A stretch of 64,000 nt of DNA from the NCBI GenBank assembly GCA_023436145.1, contig JAEZKP010000031.1, positions 62,001 to 126,000 on the forward strand. The letters are read 5' to 3'. The notes under the pieces were generated by a model, which was not told the DNA's origin, did no database searches, and was given only the letters and a program-made list of their open reading frames with translations. The first letter of the stretch is position 1. Each line of letters opens with the position of its first letter. A program made the position numbers and the translations under genes. Below are positions 37,709-47,316 of the stretch, in pieces. The stretch comes from Fibrobacterota bacterium. GTDB taxonomy: Bacteria > Fibrobacterota > Chitinivibrionia > Chitinivibrionales > Chitinispirillaceae.

Positions 37709-38156
37709 CTTTTTTCAGATTCCTTGTGCTTTCTATAATATTGTGCTTTTTATGCTGGAAAACCCAGAAATGACTTGTCAGATAATTTACTACAGAACCA
37801 ACAGCAATTCCAATAAGATTAGAAATTACATAAGGAACATTAAAGAGTTCTGTAAGCAATATCAAGAAACCATAATTTATAAGAAAGGCAGTAAAAATAC
37901 ATGAGAGATGAAATTTGAATAATCGATGAAGAAGACTTTTGGAACTGGATACCCGGTGATCCCTCCATGTCCAGATTGAATTCCATAGAAAATTGTTCAG
38001 TATGGATATTTCAATTGCTGTTATGGCTGAGAACCGATAATCGATCCGGACTATCTCTGTTAGAAAACTCAAAATACCACTGTTTACTATAACTCCGGAT
38101 AAACCGACAGTGCCGAACTTGATTATTCTGTATAATTTTTGAATTTTAATCATCAC
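37671..38156 (-). CDS. GtrA-family membrane protein
   Basis: 161-residue protein with four hydrophobic segments, starting IKFGTVGLSGVIVNSGILSF, with NNFLWNSIWTWRDHR after the second segment, as in GtrA. GtrA-like proteins are proposed to flip undecaprenyl-phosphate sugar (glucose or similar) or act in cell-wall glycan modification. It is co-transcribed with the overlapping GT-C-like gene, so the pair probably supplies and transfers a lipid-linked sugar. The C-terminal tail is highly charged. Confidence 0.88.
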   Translation of the reverse strand: MMIKIQKLYRIIKFGTVGLSGVIVNSGILSFLTEIVRIDYRFSAITAIEISILNNFLWNSIWTWRDHRVSSSKSLLHRLFKFHLSCIFTAFLINYGFLILLTELFNVPYVISNLIGIAVGSVVNYLTSHFWVFQHKKHNIIESTRNLKKDGQKENERVAEF

Positions 38157-38268
38157 CCGAAAATACTATCACAATCTGATTAAGTTTAGTACTGAATATA
38201 GTTACTGAGCCTCAATAAGCAACTAAATGAAAAGGAGCACTTCTCATCAGAAACAATGTGCAGGAAAT

Positions 38269-41200
38269 TTATAATAAGGCTTTCATTTCCATAATTACAG
38301 TATGCATACCTTTTTCAAAAGTGGTTTTACCCGGTAACCTGTTCATTTCACCCCGGTAGGAACCACTTAAAGAGAAGTGCTTTCCAATCTGGAAATTTGC
38401 GGCAATTGACACGACATGAGATAACCCGGCAGAAATTCCTCGAGCCATACGGTAATCCAGTTCTCCTGGTATAGGAACAAAAGACAGCATGTATGATGCT
38501 TCTGCAAACCCCTGCTCAAAAGGCTGCCACTGAAAACCGGGATTAAGTTGAATGTAAAAGCTGCTGTCTGGTTTTACCGGTTTATCTTTGGAACGAGGGT
38601 CGTCTTTGCGAGCCCAGCCAATACACTGTTGAATATAAATATCAAACTTGTTGGCCAGATTTAACTTCTGCTCTAACAATGTATTGAAATCACGAACATA
38701 AAAGTCCTGTATCAGACTATCATCATGAAAAACATAACAGAACCGGGATTCATCGCTGAAAGTCAGTTTTCCATGTTTTACCTGGATATTAAATCCAGAT
38801 TCAATCGAGTTTTCCTGGTATGATCTTATTTTTCGCAAAGAGAACAAACCGAATAAGTCCCCACTTAGCTTTTCCCACTGCTCTGGCATCCACCGGATCT
38901 CCTGACGATAAGATAAGTCCGCATAATTCACCTGTTTGGTAGCAAAGGGATTGCTGATTTCCTCCAAAGATAACCATCCAGGAATCCAGGTCTTCCAACC
39001 CTTTATTCTTGAATCCACATGCTCATCAAAAAGAAGTGTTCCATGCCAGTTAAGATCATTTAAGATACCCCGAATTTTTTCTTTTGGAATCAAAGACCAG
39101 GCCAGATCCAACCTCTTTTTCCTTACCAATGCATCGGTGGAATCGTATACTTCCCTTTGCTGCATGAAATAATCTCCAAAAGGGCTTGGTACATACTCCT
39201 TAAGAGAATCATTATAAATATGGGTACCATGTCCTTTTATGGTAAGAACAGGGACTTGAACAAAGGAAGACATTTTTTCCGAACTTAACCGGTAATGCTG
39301 AGTTGAGCTGAATCCTGATTTAAGCGGATTAGTTTCACTAGTCATTTCAATAAGAAAGTTGGTAGAAGAAATCCGGTTTTTTTCATTCTGAATCGCAGTC
39401 CTACTGGTAAAAAAGCTGCTCAATCCGTTCACCTTCCACCACGGCAGCAATTCTTTGTCAATAGACTGCTCCCAGCTGAATGCCCAGCCAGTATCATTTG
39501 CTTCAAAAATGGTGGTTCTGCCAGTCCGGAATTGCCTGAAATCGAGTGACTGCTTTAGTTGCCATGGTAAATAGTCATACTGCAGTACTGCAGATATAGT
39601 TCCAAAACCGCTTTTTAGAGAATCTGTCCGCCATTCATCTTTGTAAGATAATTCTATATTGTGTTTCTCCTGCTGAAATATGAGCCGGGCAGTACCCTTT
39701 CGATTCATCCCTTTCCGGCTTTGCTCATGATGGCGAAAAAAAGCACCATTATAGTCCAGTAACAACTTTTTTAATGGCTGAACCCTTGAATACCAGGTAA
39801 ATTTATCGGTAGTTTTGTTTGAGTCGACCCGGTTCTGCCCATACCCAAATTCAGCGGAAATGTTTTTTAGAGGTGTTATTCCAAAGGTACTCTGCCAGAA
39901 TTGCCTTTCAACCACAGACTCATTGAATGTGCTATCATCCCAAAGGCTATACTTGTCATAAGCATCAAACAGTTCAACGTCAAAATGACGAGATGAATAG
40001 TTATAATCAGCTGAAAGCCACACAGATCTTTTATCAAACCGTTTTTCACCTGCCAGCATCGATCCCCGGATGGCAGAAGCCCTGTTATTATGATCATCCA
40101 AAGAGGAGAAGAGGTTTTTATCGAAATCCTGGCCAGCTGCGTTGATTTTCATTTTAAGCAAATTCAGCTGAAGATTACCTGCAATCTCACCTACTGTCAG
40201 ACGCTTGGGGGTTGAAAGCGGAGTAAGCGGTATATAGTCACCAGCGCTTTCACCAACATATTTATAGACCAGATGTTCAGTGATTGTGATATCTCTTATA
40301 TAGCTTCCCTTGTTTTTTCCGGCATAGGTGAAATAAACCCGAAAACGCCCCTGTCTTTGCTGAGGAAAAGCAGGATCAAATGGTTTATAAACAAAGACTG
40401 TTTTTCCCAATGAATCAATTTTCTGATACAACGGTTCATAACGGGAAACCTCTGGCACATCATTTTCATGTACGGCCCGATGATTGAATCCAAAAACCGG
40501 TTTATCACCCGCTTTGTGTAGTTCAGCCAAATCAGAACTGTCAAAGGAGATATCAATGAGACGGTTCTTATTATCTGCTTCCGACCATAAAACACCCTGC
40601 AAAGAAAAGGTAGAATCACGGGTGGAAAATCCTGCGGTTGTACCCAACATTGATCTCTGAAAATCAAAGAGTTTATACTCATATTCAGCGATTATCAGAT
40701 CCTCATCTCTTATGAGGGTTCTGGGATTGAAAGTTATCGAGCCTAGTTCATAATCTACCGTAAAATCTTTGTCTTCCCCTTCCTCCAGGTTTTTTCCATT
40801 AATTTTGAGTTTTACAGTACCAGCAATGGGAATAATTAAGCCCTGTTCTCCTTTTCCTGAGAAACTGTATGGACCCTGCAAACCGTTTTTACCATGCCAG
40901 GTTTCCCTGGTAAAATTACCACCGGAAAGTGCACCAAAAGCGCCTATAGAAAAGAGACCCGGATGCCAGGACACAGATAATCCTTTTATCTTTTTCTGAC
41001 CCGACAGAATTCCATCCATAGGCCAGTTGAGAAATTGATCACCAGCAAGGATATCGAATTTTGGGTCAGAAAGGGTTACGTAAATCATATCAAATTCACT
41101 GATTTCGCGGGTAGCCCCATCAAGAGTGGACCCCTGATCACTGAAATGGGCTTTGAGTTGGGTACCAGGTCTAAGTTCTCCTCCGATCTGTACATCCAAT

Positions 41201-41652
41201 CCCTGTTCCAGGCTGATTTGGCCCAGGTTTCCAGCTGCTACAGATATGCTTTTATAGCCTGAAACGCTTAGATTCTCACCCTGATTCAATATAGAAACAG
41301 CCCTTTTCTGTTCAGTCTCTGTTTTTAGAGTATCTTTGATCCTTAAACCGATTTTAGGATAAAGAGAATAGATTTTAGGAAGGCCGTAAAACATAGTGGT
41401 ATAATGGAATTGCATCGCTTTTCCACTATCAATCTGCTCAGAAAAAAGAATCCCATTGTTATCTGCGATATAGATCCAGGGGGGAACAGTAGAGCTGTCT
41501 GCAAATTTTATAACTATACTTTGAGTATCCACAAAGGAAGAACCCAGAATATAGGGCCCCGGCCCTCCATCACCGAAAATCGTGGTATCAATATTTTCCG
41601 CGCGGGGAAAGTAAAAAATAAGAAATATAAGCAGAAATTTAAAGTAGCGAAT
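38269..41652 (-). CDS. Very large outer-membrane-type protein, probable ATT start
   Basis: About 1127 residues from the proposed start. The body has an N-terminal module with repeated VSGYKSISVAAGNLG-type strands, then long alternating strands rich in aromatic residues (for example WKVNGLSSFFTSRT), as in beta-barrel outer-membrane proteins. No named family is recognised. The first standard start is a GTG at 41532, but the frame continues upstream into a perfect signal peptide (RYFKFLLIFLIFYFPRA) preceded by AGAGGAA and an ATT codon at 41650-41652; a TAG closes the frame at 41665. An ATT start, or a lost ATG, is therefore likely. It may act in surface attachment or transport. Confidence 0.7.
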   Translation of the reverse strand: MRYFKFLLIFLIFYFPRAENIDTTIFGDGGPGPYILGSSFVDTQSIVIKFADSSTVPPWIYIADNNGILFSEQIDSGKAMQFHYTTMFYGLPKIYSLYPKIGLRIKDTLKTETEQKRAVSILNQGENLSVSGYKSISVAAGNLGQISLEQGLDVQIGGELRPGTQLKAHFSDQGSTLDGATREISEFDMIYVTLSDPKFDILAGDQFLNWPMDGILSGQKKIKGLSVSWHPGLFSIGAFGALSGGNFTRETWHGKNGLQGPYSFSGKGEQGLIIPIAGTVKLKINGKNLEEGEDKDFTVDYELGSITFNPRTLIRDEDLIIAEYEYKLFDFQRSMLGTTAGFSTRDSTFSLQGVLWSEADNKNRLIDISFDSSDLAELHKAGDKPVFGFNHRAVHENDVPEVSRYEPLYQKIDSLGKTVFVYKPFDPAFPQQRQGRFRVYFTYAGKNKGSYIRDITITEHLVYKYVGESAGDYIPLTPLSTPKRLTVGEIAGNLQLNLLKMKINAAGQDFDKNLFSSLDDHNNRASAIRGSMLAGEKRFDKRSVWLSADYNYSSRHFDVELFDAYDKYSLWDDSTFNESVVERQFWQSTFGITPLKNISAEFGYGQNRVDSNKTTDKFTWYSRVQPLKKLLLDYNGAFFRHHEQSRKGMNRKGTARLIFQQEKHNIELSYKDEWRTDSLKSGFGTISAVLQYDYLPWQLKQSLDFRQFRTGRTTIFEANDTGWAFSWEQSIDKELLPWWKVNGLSSFFTSRTAIQNEKNRISSTNFLIEMTSETNPLKSGFSSTQHYRLSSEKMSSFVQVPVLTIKGHGTHIYNDSLKEYVPSPFGDYFMQQREVYDSTDALVRKKRLDLAWSLIPKEKIRGILNDLNWHGTLLFDEHVDSRIKGWKTWIPGWLSLEEISNPFATKQVNYADLSYRQEIRWMPEQWEKLSGDLFGLFSLRKIRSYQENSIESGFNIQVKHGKLTFSDESRFCYVFHDDSLIQDFYVRDFNTLLEQKLNLANKFDIYIQQCIGWARKDDPRSKDKPVKPDSSFYIQLNPGFQWQPFEQGFAEASYMLSFVPIPGELDYRMARGISAGLSHVVSIAANFQIGKHFSLSGSYRGEMNRLPGKTTFEKGMHTVIMEMKALL

Positions 41653-41717
41653 AAAGAGATTCCTCTATTTTAAAACAGCCGTTCTTTATTAGGAAATATA
41701 GCTTCTGGCAGTCTGGT

Positions 41718-43133
41718 ATGAAGATAAAGCAGCAATTCTGCAACACTGAATTTTTGGATCAGATGGGTCAAGCTCATCTGCATAAGTTAAGCAGGAACAA
41801 TGATTGCTCACACTATTTGCAAAAGGGGAGCGGTTTGTTTTTGGCAGAACTGATCATAATCTTTATTCTAATACTGTTAAATGGTTTTTTTTCCATGTCT
41901 GAAATTGCCATAATTTCTGCACGGAAACCTTTCCTTGCTCAAAAATCAAAACAGGGAAACAAAGGTGCAAAAACCGCCATAGAACTCTCAAATTCCCCCA
42001 ACCGCTTTCTTTCCACCATACAAGTGGGAATCACTACAATCGGGATACTTATGGGAGCCTTTGGCGGAGCTACAATTGCCAATCTCCTCGAAATGCAATT
42101 CCTGAAAATCGATTCACTTGCACCCTATGCGGAAGCCGTCGCTTTGGCAAGTGTAGTAATTCTAACCAGCTATCTGACTCTTATTTTAGGTGAACTTGTT
42201 CCCAAACGACTCGCCCTGAACAACCCGGAAAGTATTTCCATATTCATCTCACGCCCCATGAACATCCTTTCTGTTATAGCAACACCCTTTATAAAAGCGC
42301 TTAGTATCTCCACCGACGCAGTTCTTTTTATCCTGGGCAAGAAATCCCCCGTTACTCCCTCTATTACCGAAGAGGAGATTTCGCATGCTATTGAATTAGG
42401 CACCAAAGCCGGTATAGTAGAACCCGATGAGCAACGGATGATTAAAAGAGTATTTGAGTTAGGTGATCGCCAGGCACATTCGATTATGACACCCCGTACA
42501 GATGTTATCTGGCTAGATATCGCTGAAAGTTTTGATGAAAACCTGAAAACGGTCCTGGATTACCCTTATTCGCGTTATCCGGTTATCAATGAAGATCCCG
42601 ATAACATAATTGGTATTGTCAATGCCAGGGATATTTTGCATGCCACAACATTACCAGGACAGGAATTTTCTCTCAGGCAGCACATTAATACCGCTCTTTT
42701 TATAGCAGAACATATGACTGTACTAAAAGTACTGGATGCATTCAGACAGCACCCTCCCCACTTTGCCATCGTCATCGATGAATACGGCGGATTTTCCGGT
42801 ATCATCACCCCTTACGATATCCTGCAAGCAGTTGTCGGCGAACTGCCAGTAAAATCGGAAATCAACGTTCCGGCTATACATAAAGGTATTGATGGTTACT
42901 GGATTATCGATGGAACTTTACCTGTGCAGGAATTCAAAGTCTATTTCGATATAGATGAGATGCCCGACGAACAGCGCTATGGAACCATCTCCGGCTTTGT
43001 GATGCTTATGTTAGGCCATGTCCCAAAAACCGGAGATTTTTTTGTATGGAACGGTTATGAATTCAAGGTCACAGAGATGAAAAATCACCGGGTGAATAAA
43101 CTTCAATTACACTCAATAAACAAAGCGGAATGA
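41718..43133 (+). CDS. CNNM/CorC (TlyC-like) family transporter with CBS pair
   Basis: 471-residue protein as drawn. It holds the DUF21 membrane domain (LNGFFSMSEIAIISARK, FLSTIQVGITTIGILMGAFG), the CBS pair region (IMTPRTDVIWLDI, YSRYPVINEDPDNIIG) and the C-terminal CorC_HlyC domain (EINVPAIHKGIDGYW). Such proteins are linked to Mg2+ or Co2+ efflux and were once called haemolysins. The real start may be a TTG at 41835 or 41841: GGGGAG lies just upstream and the family begins right before the first membrane helix. It is divergent from the large outer-membrane gene and convergent with the response regulator. Confidence 0.88.
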   Translation: MKIKQQFCNTEFLDQMGQAHLHKLSRNNDCSHYLQKGSGLFLAELIIIFILILLNGFFSMSEIAIISARKPFLAQKSKQGNKGAKTAIELSNSPNRFLSTIQVGITTIGILMGAFGGATIANLLEMQFLKIDSLAPYAEAVALASVVILTSYLTLILGELVPKRLALNNPESISIFISRPMNILSVIATPFIKALSISTDAVLFILGKKSPVTPSITEEEISHAIELGTKAGIVEPDEQRMIKRVFELGDRQAHSIMTPRTDVIWLDIAESFDENLKTVLDYPYSRYPVINEDPDNIIGIVNARDILHATTLPGQEFSLRQHINTALFIAEHMTVLKVLDAFRQHPPHFAIVIDEYGGFSGIITPYDILQAVVGELPVKSEINVPAIHKGIDGYWIIDGTLPVQEFKVYFDIDEMPDEQRYGTISGFVMLMLGHVPKTGDFFVWNGYEFKVTEMKNHRVNKLQLHSINKAE

Positions 43134-43153
43134 AATAGGCTAAGTTCCCAAGG

Positions 43154-44518
43154 TTATACCTGTATTCCCAGCTCTTTAAGTTTCCTTGACAGATTCGATT
43201 GCGCAAGCCCTATCGTGCGTGCTGTCGCCGTAATATTTCCCTGGTGCTCCTCCAGGGCTCTTTTGAGAAACTGTTTCTCAAATTCGATTTTTGCCATACG
43301 AAAATCAGAGGTTTGTCTGATTGTACCCCCCACCGACTCTCTTATGTCTATTCCTGAACTCCCGGTATGCTGCTGATCAATATCTGATACATCAATTTCG
43401 GTTGAGTCCGTGTATACCGCCAGTCTGGCTATCAGATGTTTGAGCTCCCGTACATTTCCCGGGTATTGTAACTCGGAGAGGTGCCGAAGTGCTGGTTCGG
43501 TAAATTTTTTCTGGATACCAAGTTCTACACAAATATTTTGAAGAAAATGGCGGGCAAGCGGTATTACATCATCAACTCTTTGAGCCAGCCCTGGAACATT
43601 AAGGACAAAAGCACTTATCCGATACCATAAATCATGGCGGAAAAGCCCCTGCCTGACCAGCGCTTCCAGATCCTTGTGAGTTGCACAAATCAAACGGACA
43701 TCCACCTTTATGGCAGTGTTGGCACCCAGGCGCATTACCTCTCCGGTTTCTATGACTCTGAGTAACTTGGCTTGCACCTGAAGATCCATATCTGCAATTT
43801 CATCCATAAATAACGTTCCACCATTTGCCTGTTCCAGACAGCCAGCTCTTTTCTTTTCTGCACCCGTAAATGCCCCCCGCTCATGACCGAATAACTCATC
43901 CTCAGCTAAAGAAACCGGTAGAGATGCTGCATTTGTAACTATGAATGGCCCCCCGGACCTGTTTCCTTCAAAATGAAGATGCCTTGCCAGAAAATCTTTA
44001 CCAGAACCGGATGGTCCGGTTATAACCACCGGCTCTCTCACATTGGCAAGTCTGGAGGCCCGTTCATATAATTGTCTCATACATTGAGAAACAATCAAAG
44101 GACTGGACCCTTGTTCCTTTTGTCTTTTAAGGAGCTCCTTTTTTAAAGCCACACCCTCCAGCGCATTACGTATGCTTGTCCTTACCTGTAAAAGGCGAAG
44201 CGGTTTTTCCAGGAAATCATGAGCACCAATTTTAAATGCCTCTTTAGCCAGACTGACCGTTCCAAAACCTGTTATCATAATTACCGGTATATAATGGTTT
44301 ACGGATTTGACTTTACGAAGCACTTCAATTCCGTTATCCATCCCCAGTTTTATATCCAGAATCAGCAAATCAACACCATTGGTTATCTCTTGCAAAACCT
44401 GCTCTTCATTTTCAGCAACAACCACCTGAAACCCATCCTCAAGAAGTATCTCCCGCAGAGATTCCCTTATTTCCTGCTCATCATCAGCAATAAGAATTTT
44501 CATATCAGACTTATCCAT
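43154..44518 (-). CDS. Sigma-54-dependent response regulator (NtrC/NtrX type)
   Basis: 454-residue regulator: receiver domain (acidic pocket Asp12/Asp13, phospho-acceptor Asp55 in LLILDIKLG), AAA+ sigma-54 interaction domain and Fis-type HTH. The AAA+ part has the Walker A motif GPSGSGKD, the sigma-54 loop motif GAFTGA, and the Walker B block GGTLFMDEIADMD. The C-terminal helix-turn-helix is ITATARTIGLAQSNLSRKL. It activates sigma-54 promoters when phosphorylated by the adjacent kinase, 22 bases upstream. It is the last gene of a five-gene minus-strand operon with two exported proteins and a DUF4390-like protein, which resembles proteobacterial ntrYX loci. Confidence 0.92.
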   Translation of the reverse strand: MDKSDMKILIADDEQEIRESLREILLEDGFQVVVAENEEQVLQEITNGVDLLILDIKLGMDNGIEVLRKVKSVNHYIPVIMITGFGTVSLAKEAFKIGAHDFLEKPLRLLQVRTSIRNALEGVALKKELLKRQKEQGSSPLIVSQCMRQLYERASRLANVREPVVITGPSGSGKDFLARHLHFEGNRSGGPFIVTNAASLPVSLAEDELFGHERGAFTGAEKKRAGCLEQANGGTLFMDEIADMDLQVQAKLLRVIETGEVMRLGANTAIKVDVRLICATHKDLEALVRQGLFRHDLWYRISAFVLNVPGLAQRVDDVIPLARHFLQNICVELGIQKKFTEPALRHLSELQYPGNVRELKHLIARLAVYTDSTEIDVSDIDQQHTGSSGIDIRESVGGTIRQTSDFRMAKIEFEKQFLKRALEEHQGNITATARTIGLAQSNLSRKLKELGIQV

Positions 44519-44540
44519 AATAGTTAATTCCTAAAAAAAA

Positions 44541-45722
44541 TCAATGTTCTTCAACCTGATTTGAAACGGTTTCGTTTGCATTACAGACAATAATCATGGT
44601 AACACCATGGTCAAATTGACCACTTGAGCTCTGAAGCTGAATTGACATTCCCATTGATTCCAGCATTCTTTTCACCACTGGCAAGCCCAATCCCGTTCCG
44701 CTTTTTTTAGATGTAAAATAAGGAATCCACACCTTCTGAGAAATCTCAGCAGGAATGCCTGGTCCATTATCAATAAAACTAATCTGAATCCTGTCACAAA
44801 GCTTCTCAACTATGATACGGATACTGGTCGCACCTGCTTCCATACTGTTCTTCCACAGATTTAAAAACACTCTGTATAAAAGATGGGGGTCAGCATTTAT
44901 AATGGCATCCCCCTCTATGCTCAAATGAACCGACCCCAGCTCTTTAAACAGGGGTTTACATATTTCCATAACGGATACAGGTACAGACTGCGGCTCAGGT
45001 TGTCTGGCAAAACTTCTGAAATCATCAACCAGTTTTTCCAGACTGGCAACCTGAGCACCGATTCGGTTTACAAACTTATTCAACTCCTGGTGATTGATTT
45101 CACAACCGCCATCCACTTTTTCCTGAATTCTATCCAGAGTTAATTGAATAGGAGTCAATGGATTTTTTATTTCGTGTGCCATAACTCTGGCAATATCTCT
45201 CCAGGCAGTTTCCATCCCCTGAGTGTGAGCACGTTCTCTTAACTTTTGCAATTCCTCCTGCATAATGCTCATTGTTTTTTCCAGTTTACCCAAAGCTCCC
45301 GAAGAACCTCCAGGAATAGAAACTATCATTCCTTTTCCAATCTGTTCGGCAGCCATAGCCAACATGCGTAAAGGCCTGGTTAATCTGCGCAGAGCCCAGA
45401 AGGCCATGACTAAAAGTGAAAAAAACAGCACAAGAGAAAGGGTTATCATAGCTATGCACTGTTCTTCAACAATGATAGGTATAAGGACCTGCCATTGCCT
45501 GTTTCTCTGGATTGCTGAGCCAATAACTGTTTTTATGGAATCATCTTCTGTCAAAAGGAATCTGCGCAGCAACTTTTCCAGATCGGTGTCAATACTTTGC
45601 TGCAAAGTACTTTGCAATTTACTTATATATATACTTTGCAATGGAAATGCAAAGGCTATAAGTACCACCGCAGCCAACAGCAGTATACGCCATTCTATTT
45701 CAAGTTTTTTCAAAGGGTTCAT
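44541..45722 (-). CDS. NtrY-like sensor histidine kinase
   Basis: 393-residue membrane kinase. Two N-terminal helices (about residues 10-30 and 90-112) flank a short outside loop. HAMP follows, then HisKA with the acceptor His in RVMAHEIKNPLTP, and HATPase_c (NLWKNSMEAGATSI, FIDNGPGIP, GTGLGLPVVKRM). It is shorter than typical NtrY, with a small sensor loop and no PAS domain. It sits directly before the regulator (22-base gap) and 16 bases after the DUF4390-like gene. The signal is unknown; envelope stress or redox would fit its neighbours. Confidence 0.88.
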   Translation of the reverse strand: MNPLKKLEIEWRILLLAAVVLIAFAFPLQSIYISKLQSTLQQSIDTDLEKLLRRFLLTEDDSIKTVIGSAIQRNRQWQVLIPIIVEEQCIAMITLSLVLFFSLLVMAFWALRRLTRPLRMLAMAAEQIGKGMIVSIPGGSSGALGKLEKTMSIMQEELQKLRERAHTQGMETAWRDIARVMAHEIKNPLTPIQLTLDRIQEKVDGGCEINHQELNKFVNRIGAQVASLEKLVDDFRSFARQPEPQSVPVSVMEICKPLFKELGSVHLSIEGDAIINADPHLLYRVFLNLWKNSMEAGATSIRIIVEKLCDRIQISFIDNGPGIPAEISQKVWIPYFTSKKSGTGLGLPVVKRMLESMGMSIQLQSSSGQFDHGVTMIIVCNANETVSNQVEEH

Positions 45723-45738
45723 AAGCTATACCTGGCAT

Positions 45739-46281
45739 TCAGTCTTTGCCACCTTTTCGCCTGGATGCGAATTCAATTTTTTTTTGAGGCTCAAACTGAC
45801 AGAATATTTTCTGCTGCCCCCAGACACGACTCATATCTACCACCCGGTTAAGCTCTCTGGCAATTCCAGGTAAAATCATTATTTCTATTCTGCAAATACT
45901 GGCATTTTTTGTTATGGAAAATTTCCATTTACAAAAATCCCTGAGTGCCAGATGAACCAGCGTATAGTTTTCTGACTTTTTAATCAGATCAGCAGTTGAA
46001 TCTATGAAGAAATAGGTGAAATTCACCATATCGAAGTTAAGAGTGCGGGTAAACTGCAAAGTATCGGATTTATCAGAAGAACACAAAATGTTGAATCCTA
46101 AAGGGATTCCGGCATCAACCAACTGCTCCAGTTGACGGTTCCAGGCAATATCAAATTTACACAGAAACTGGTGGCATTGCGTCTCATTTTTAATAAAGTC
46201 AGCATCAATACCTGCCCTGCCGGTTTCCGGTGAGAGCCAATGACTGATAAAAAGGAGTAATCCCAGTAATCCATCACGCAT
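45739..46281 (-). CDS. DUF4390-like exported protein
   Basis: 180-residue protein. The N-terminal hydrophobic stretch could be a signal or anchor. The core shows NRQLEQLVDAGIPLGFNIL, then a strand pattern and FTYFFIDSTADLIKKS, as in DUF4390. In many proteobacteria DUF4390 genes stand just upstream of ntrY; the same order here supports the assignment. It probably works in or on the periplasm and may modulate the kinase, which is inference. The gap to the kinase gene is 16 bases. Confidence 0.62.
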   Translation of the reverse strand: MRDGLLGLLLFISHWLSPETGRAGIDADFIKNETQCHQFLCKFDIAWNRQLEQLVDAGIPLGFNILCSSDKSDTLQFTRTLNFDMVNFTYFFIDSTADLIKKSENYTLVHLALRDFCKWKFSITKNASICRIEIMILPGIARELNRVVDMSRVWGQQKIFCQFEPQKKIEFASRRKGGKD

Positions 46282-46299
46282 TATTCAGCATTTCCCTTT

Positions 46300-47292
46300 T
46301 TATCCCAGATTACCCAGCACCACTCTCAATCGTATTCCAGGATTTACCGTTGCAAAGCTGTTAACAGAACCTCCAAAACCATTAACAGAAAGCAAAAAGT
46401 GTCCGTTAAGGTCAAGACCCAGATGCCACCAGGATAGTAAAGAGATGGTCATTCCGGTGTGCAACTCCAAGCCGAGCTGTTTCGCTTTTGCCTCAGCACC
46501 ATCGTTAAGGTCCTCATTCCAGGCAGCAAAACCGAACACGTCGGCATCCTGATATGATTTTGTGACTTTGATTGAGCCAGCGCCAATCACACCACCAGTT
46601 ATAATATTTATCTTATTGTGAAGAAAAACCTTTTCCAGCATTAAACCGCCAAAAGCAGCACGCACCCGGAGAGTCATAAGAGAATCGGTGGGGGTAACGT
46701 TGCTTCCGAAAAAGCATTCACCACCCCAACCGCCAAACCCGACCCTGATTCCATGGCCCAACCCGCCATAGAGCCAGGTGCCGTTGACCAGAAGTGGTTG
46801 ATAGTCATGGTCGGTAAGATCTTGGAAAACGAACTGCTTCAGTTGTGAATCACGTCTGACCAGTTCGTAAACCGGTTTTGTTTTTAAACCCAGAATCATT
46901 GGCTGAATAATGATTCCACCTCCGTAGCCTTGAACTCTGGCTTTGGAGATATTATTACCCAATAGGGCCTGAAACCGTCTGAGTTTACTGGTCAGTAATG
47001 ATCCATCGATGGTATCGAGCTGAAGTTTCTCCTTTTTATCACTCTCCTGATTTGTAAGCTTTTGGCGATCGACGGAGTCATTAACAGTTAAAGCTGTTTC
47101 ACCGGTAACCATCAGCCCCCCAGCCCCCTCTCCAACAGTGCTATCAGCAGTGTTATTTGCAGAGTGCTGATCAGTTAAGGAATTGCCGATTTCAGCAGTT
47201 GAGCTGCTGTCAATCAGTGTATCTGATTCTGCTAAAACGCAATTCACTAAACTGACAACCAATATAACATTAAAATGCACCTGGAATCTCAT
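46300..47292 (-). CDS. Exported protein, paralogue of the next gene
   Basis: 330-residue protein with a signal peptide (MRFQVHFNVILVVSLVNCVLA). After a Ser/Thr-rich, low-complexity region (about 25-90), the rest is glycine-rich and strand-forming (YGGGIIIQPMILGLKTK, ITGGVIGAGSI), ending ATVNPGIRLRVVLGNLG. This C-terminal third matches the neighbouring gene at 47317-48105 (FTINPALKLRVIFGTSV). Both may be small outer-membrane barrels or surface proteins. GAGGAG precedes the ATG. It is second in the five-gene operon. Confidence 0.75.
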   Translation of the reverse strand: MRFQVHFNVILVVSLVNCVLAESDTLIDSSSTAEIGNSLTDQHSANNTADSTVGEGAGGLMVTGETALTVNDSVDRQKLTNQESDKKEKLQLDTIDGSLLTSKLRRFQALLGNNISKARVQGYGGGIIIQPMILGLKTKPVYELVRRDSQLKQFVFQDLTDHDYQPLLVNGTWLYGGLGHGIRVGFGGWGGECFFGSNVTPTDSLMTLRVRAAFGGLMLEKVFLHNKINIITGGVIGAGSIKVTKSYQDADVFGFAAWNEDLNDGAEAKAKQLGLELHTGMTISLLSWWHLGLDLNGHFLLSVNGFGGSVNSFATVNPGIRLRVVLGNLG

Positions 47293-47316
47293 CTTCTGCT
47301 CCTCAAAGACCTGACC

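Noticed and set aside
45710..45760. Sigma-54-like promoter (TGGCAT ... TTGCC) before the NtrY-like gene
   Set aside because: The spacing between the GG and GC elements is 12 bases instead of 10.
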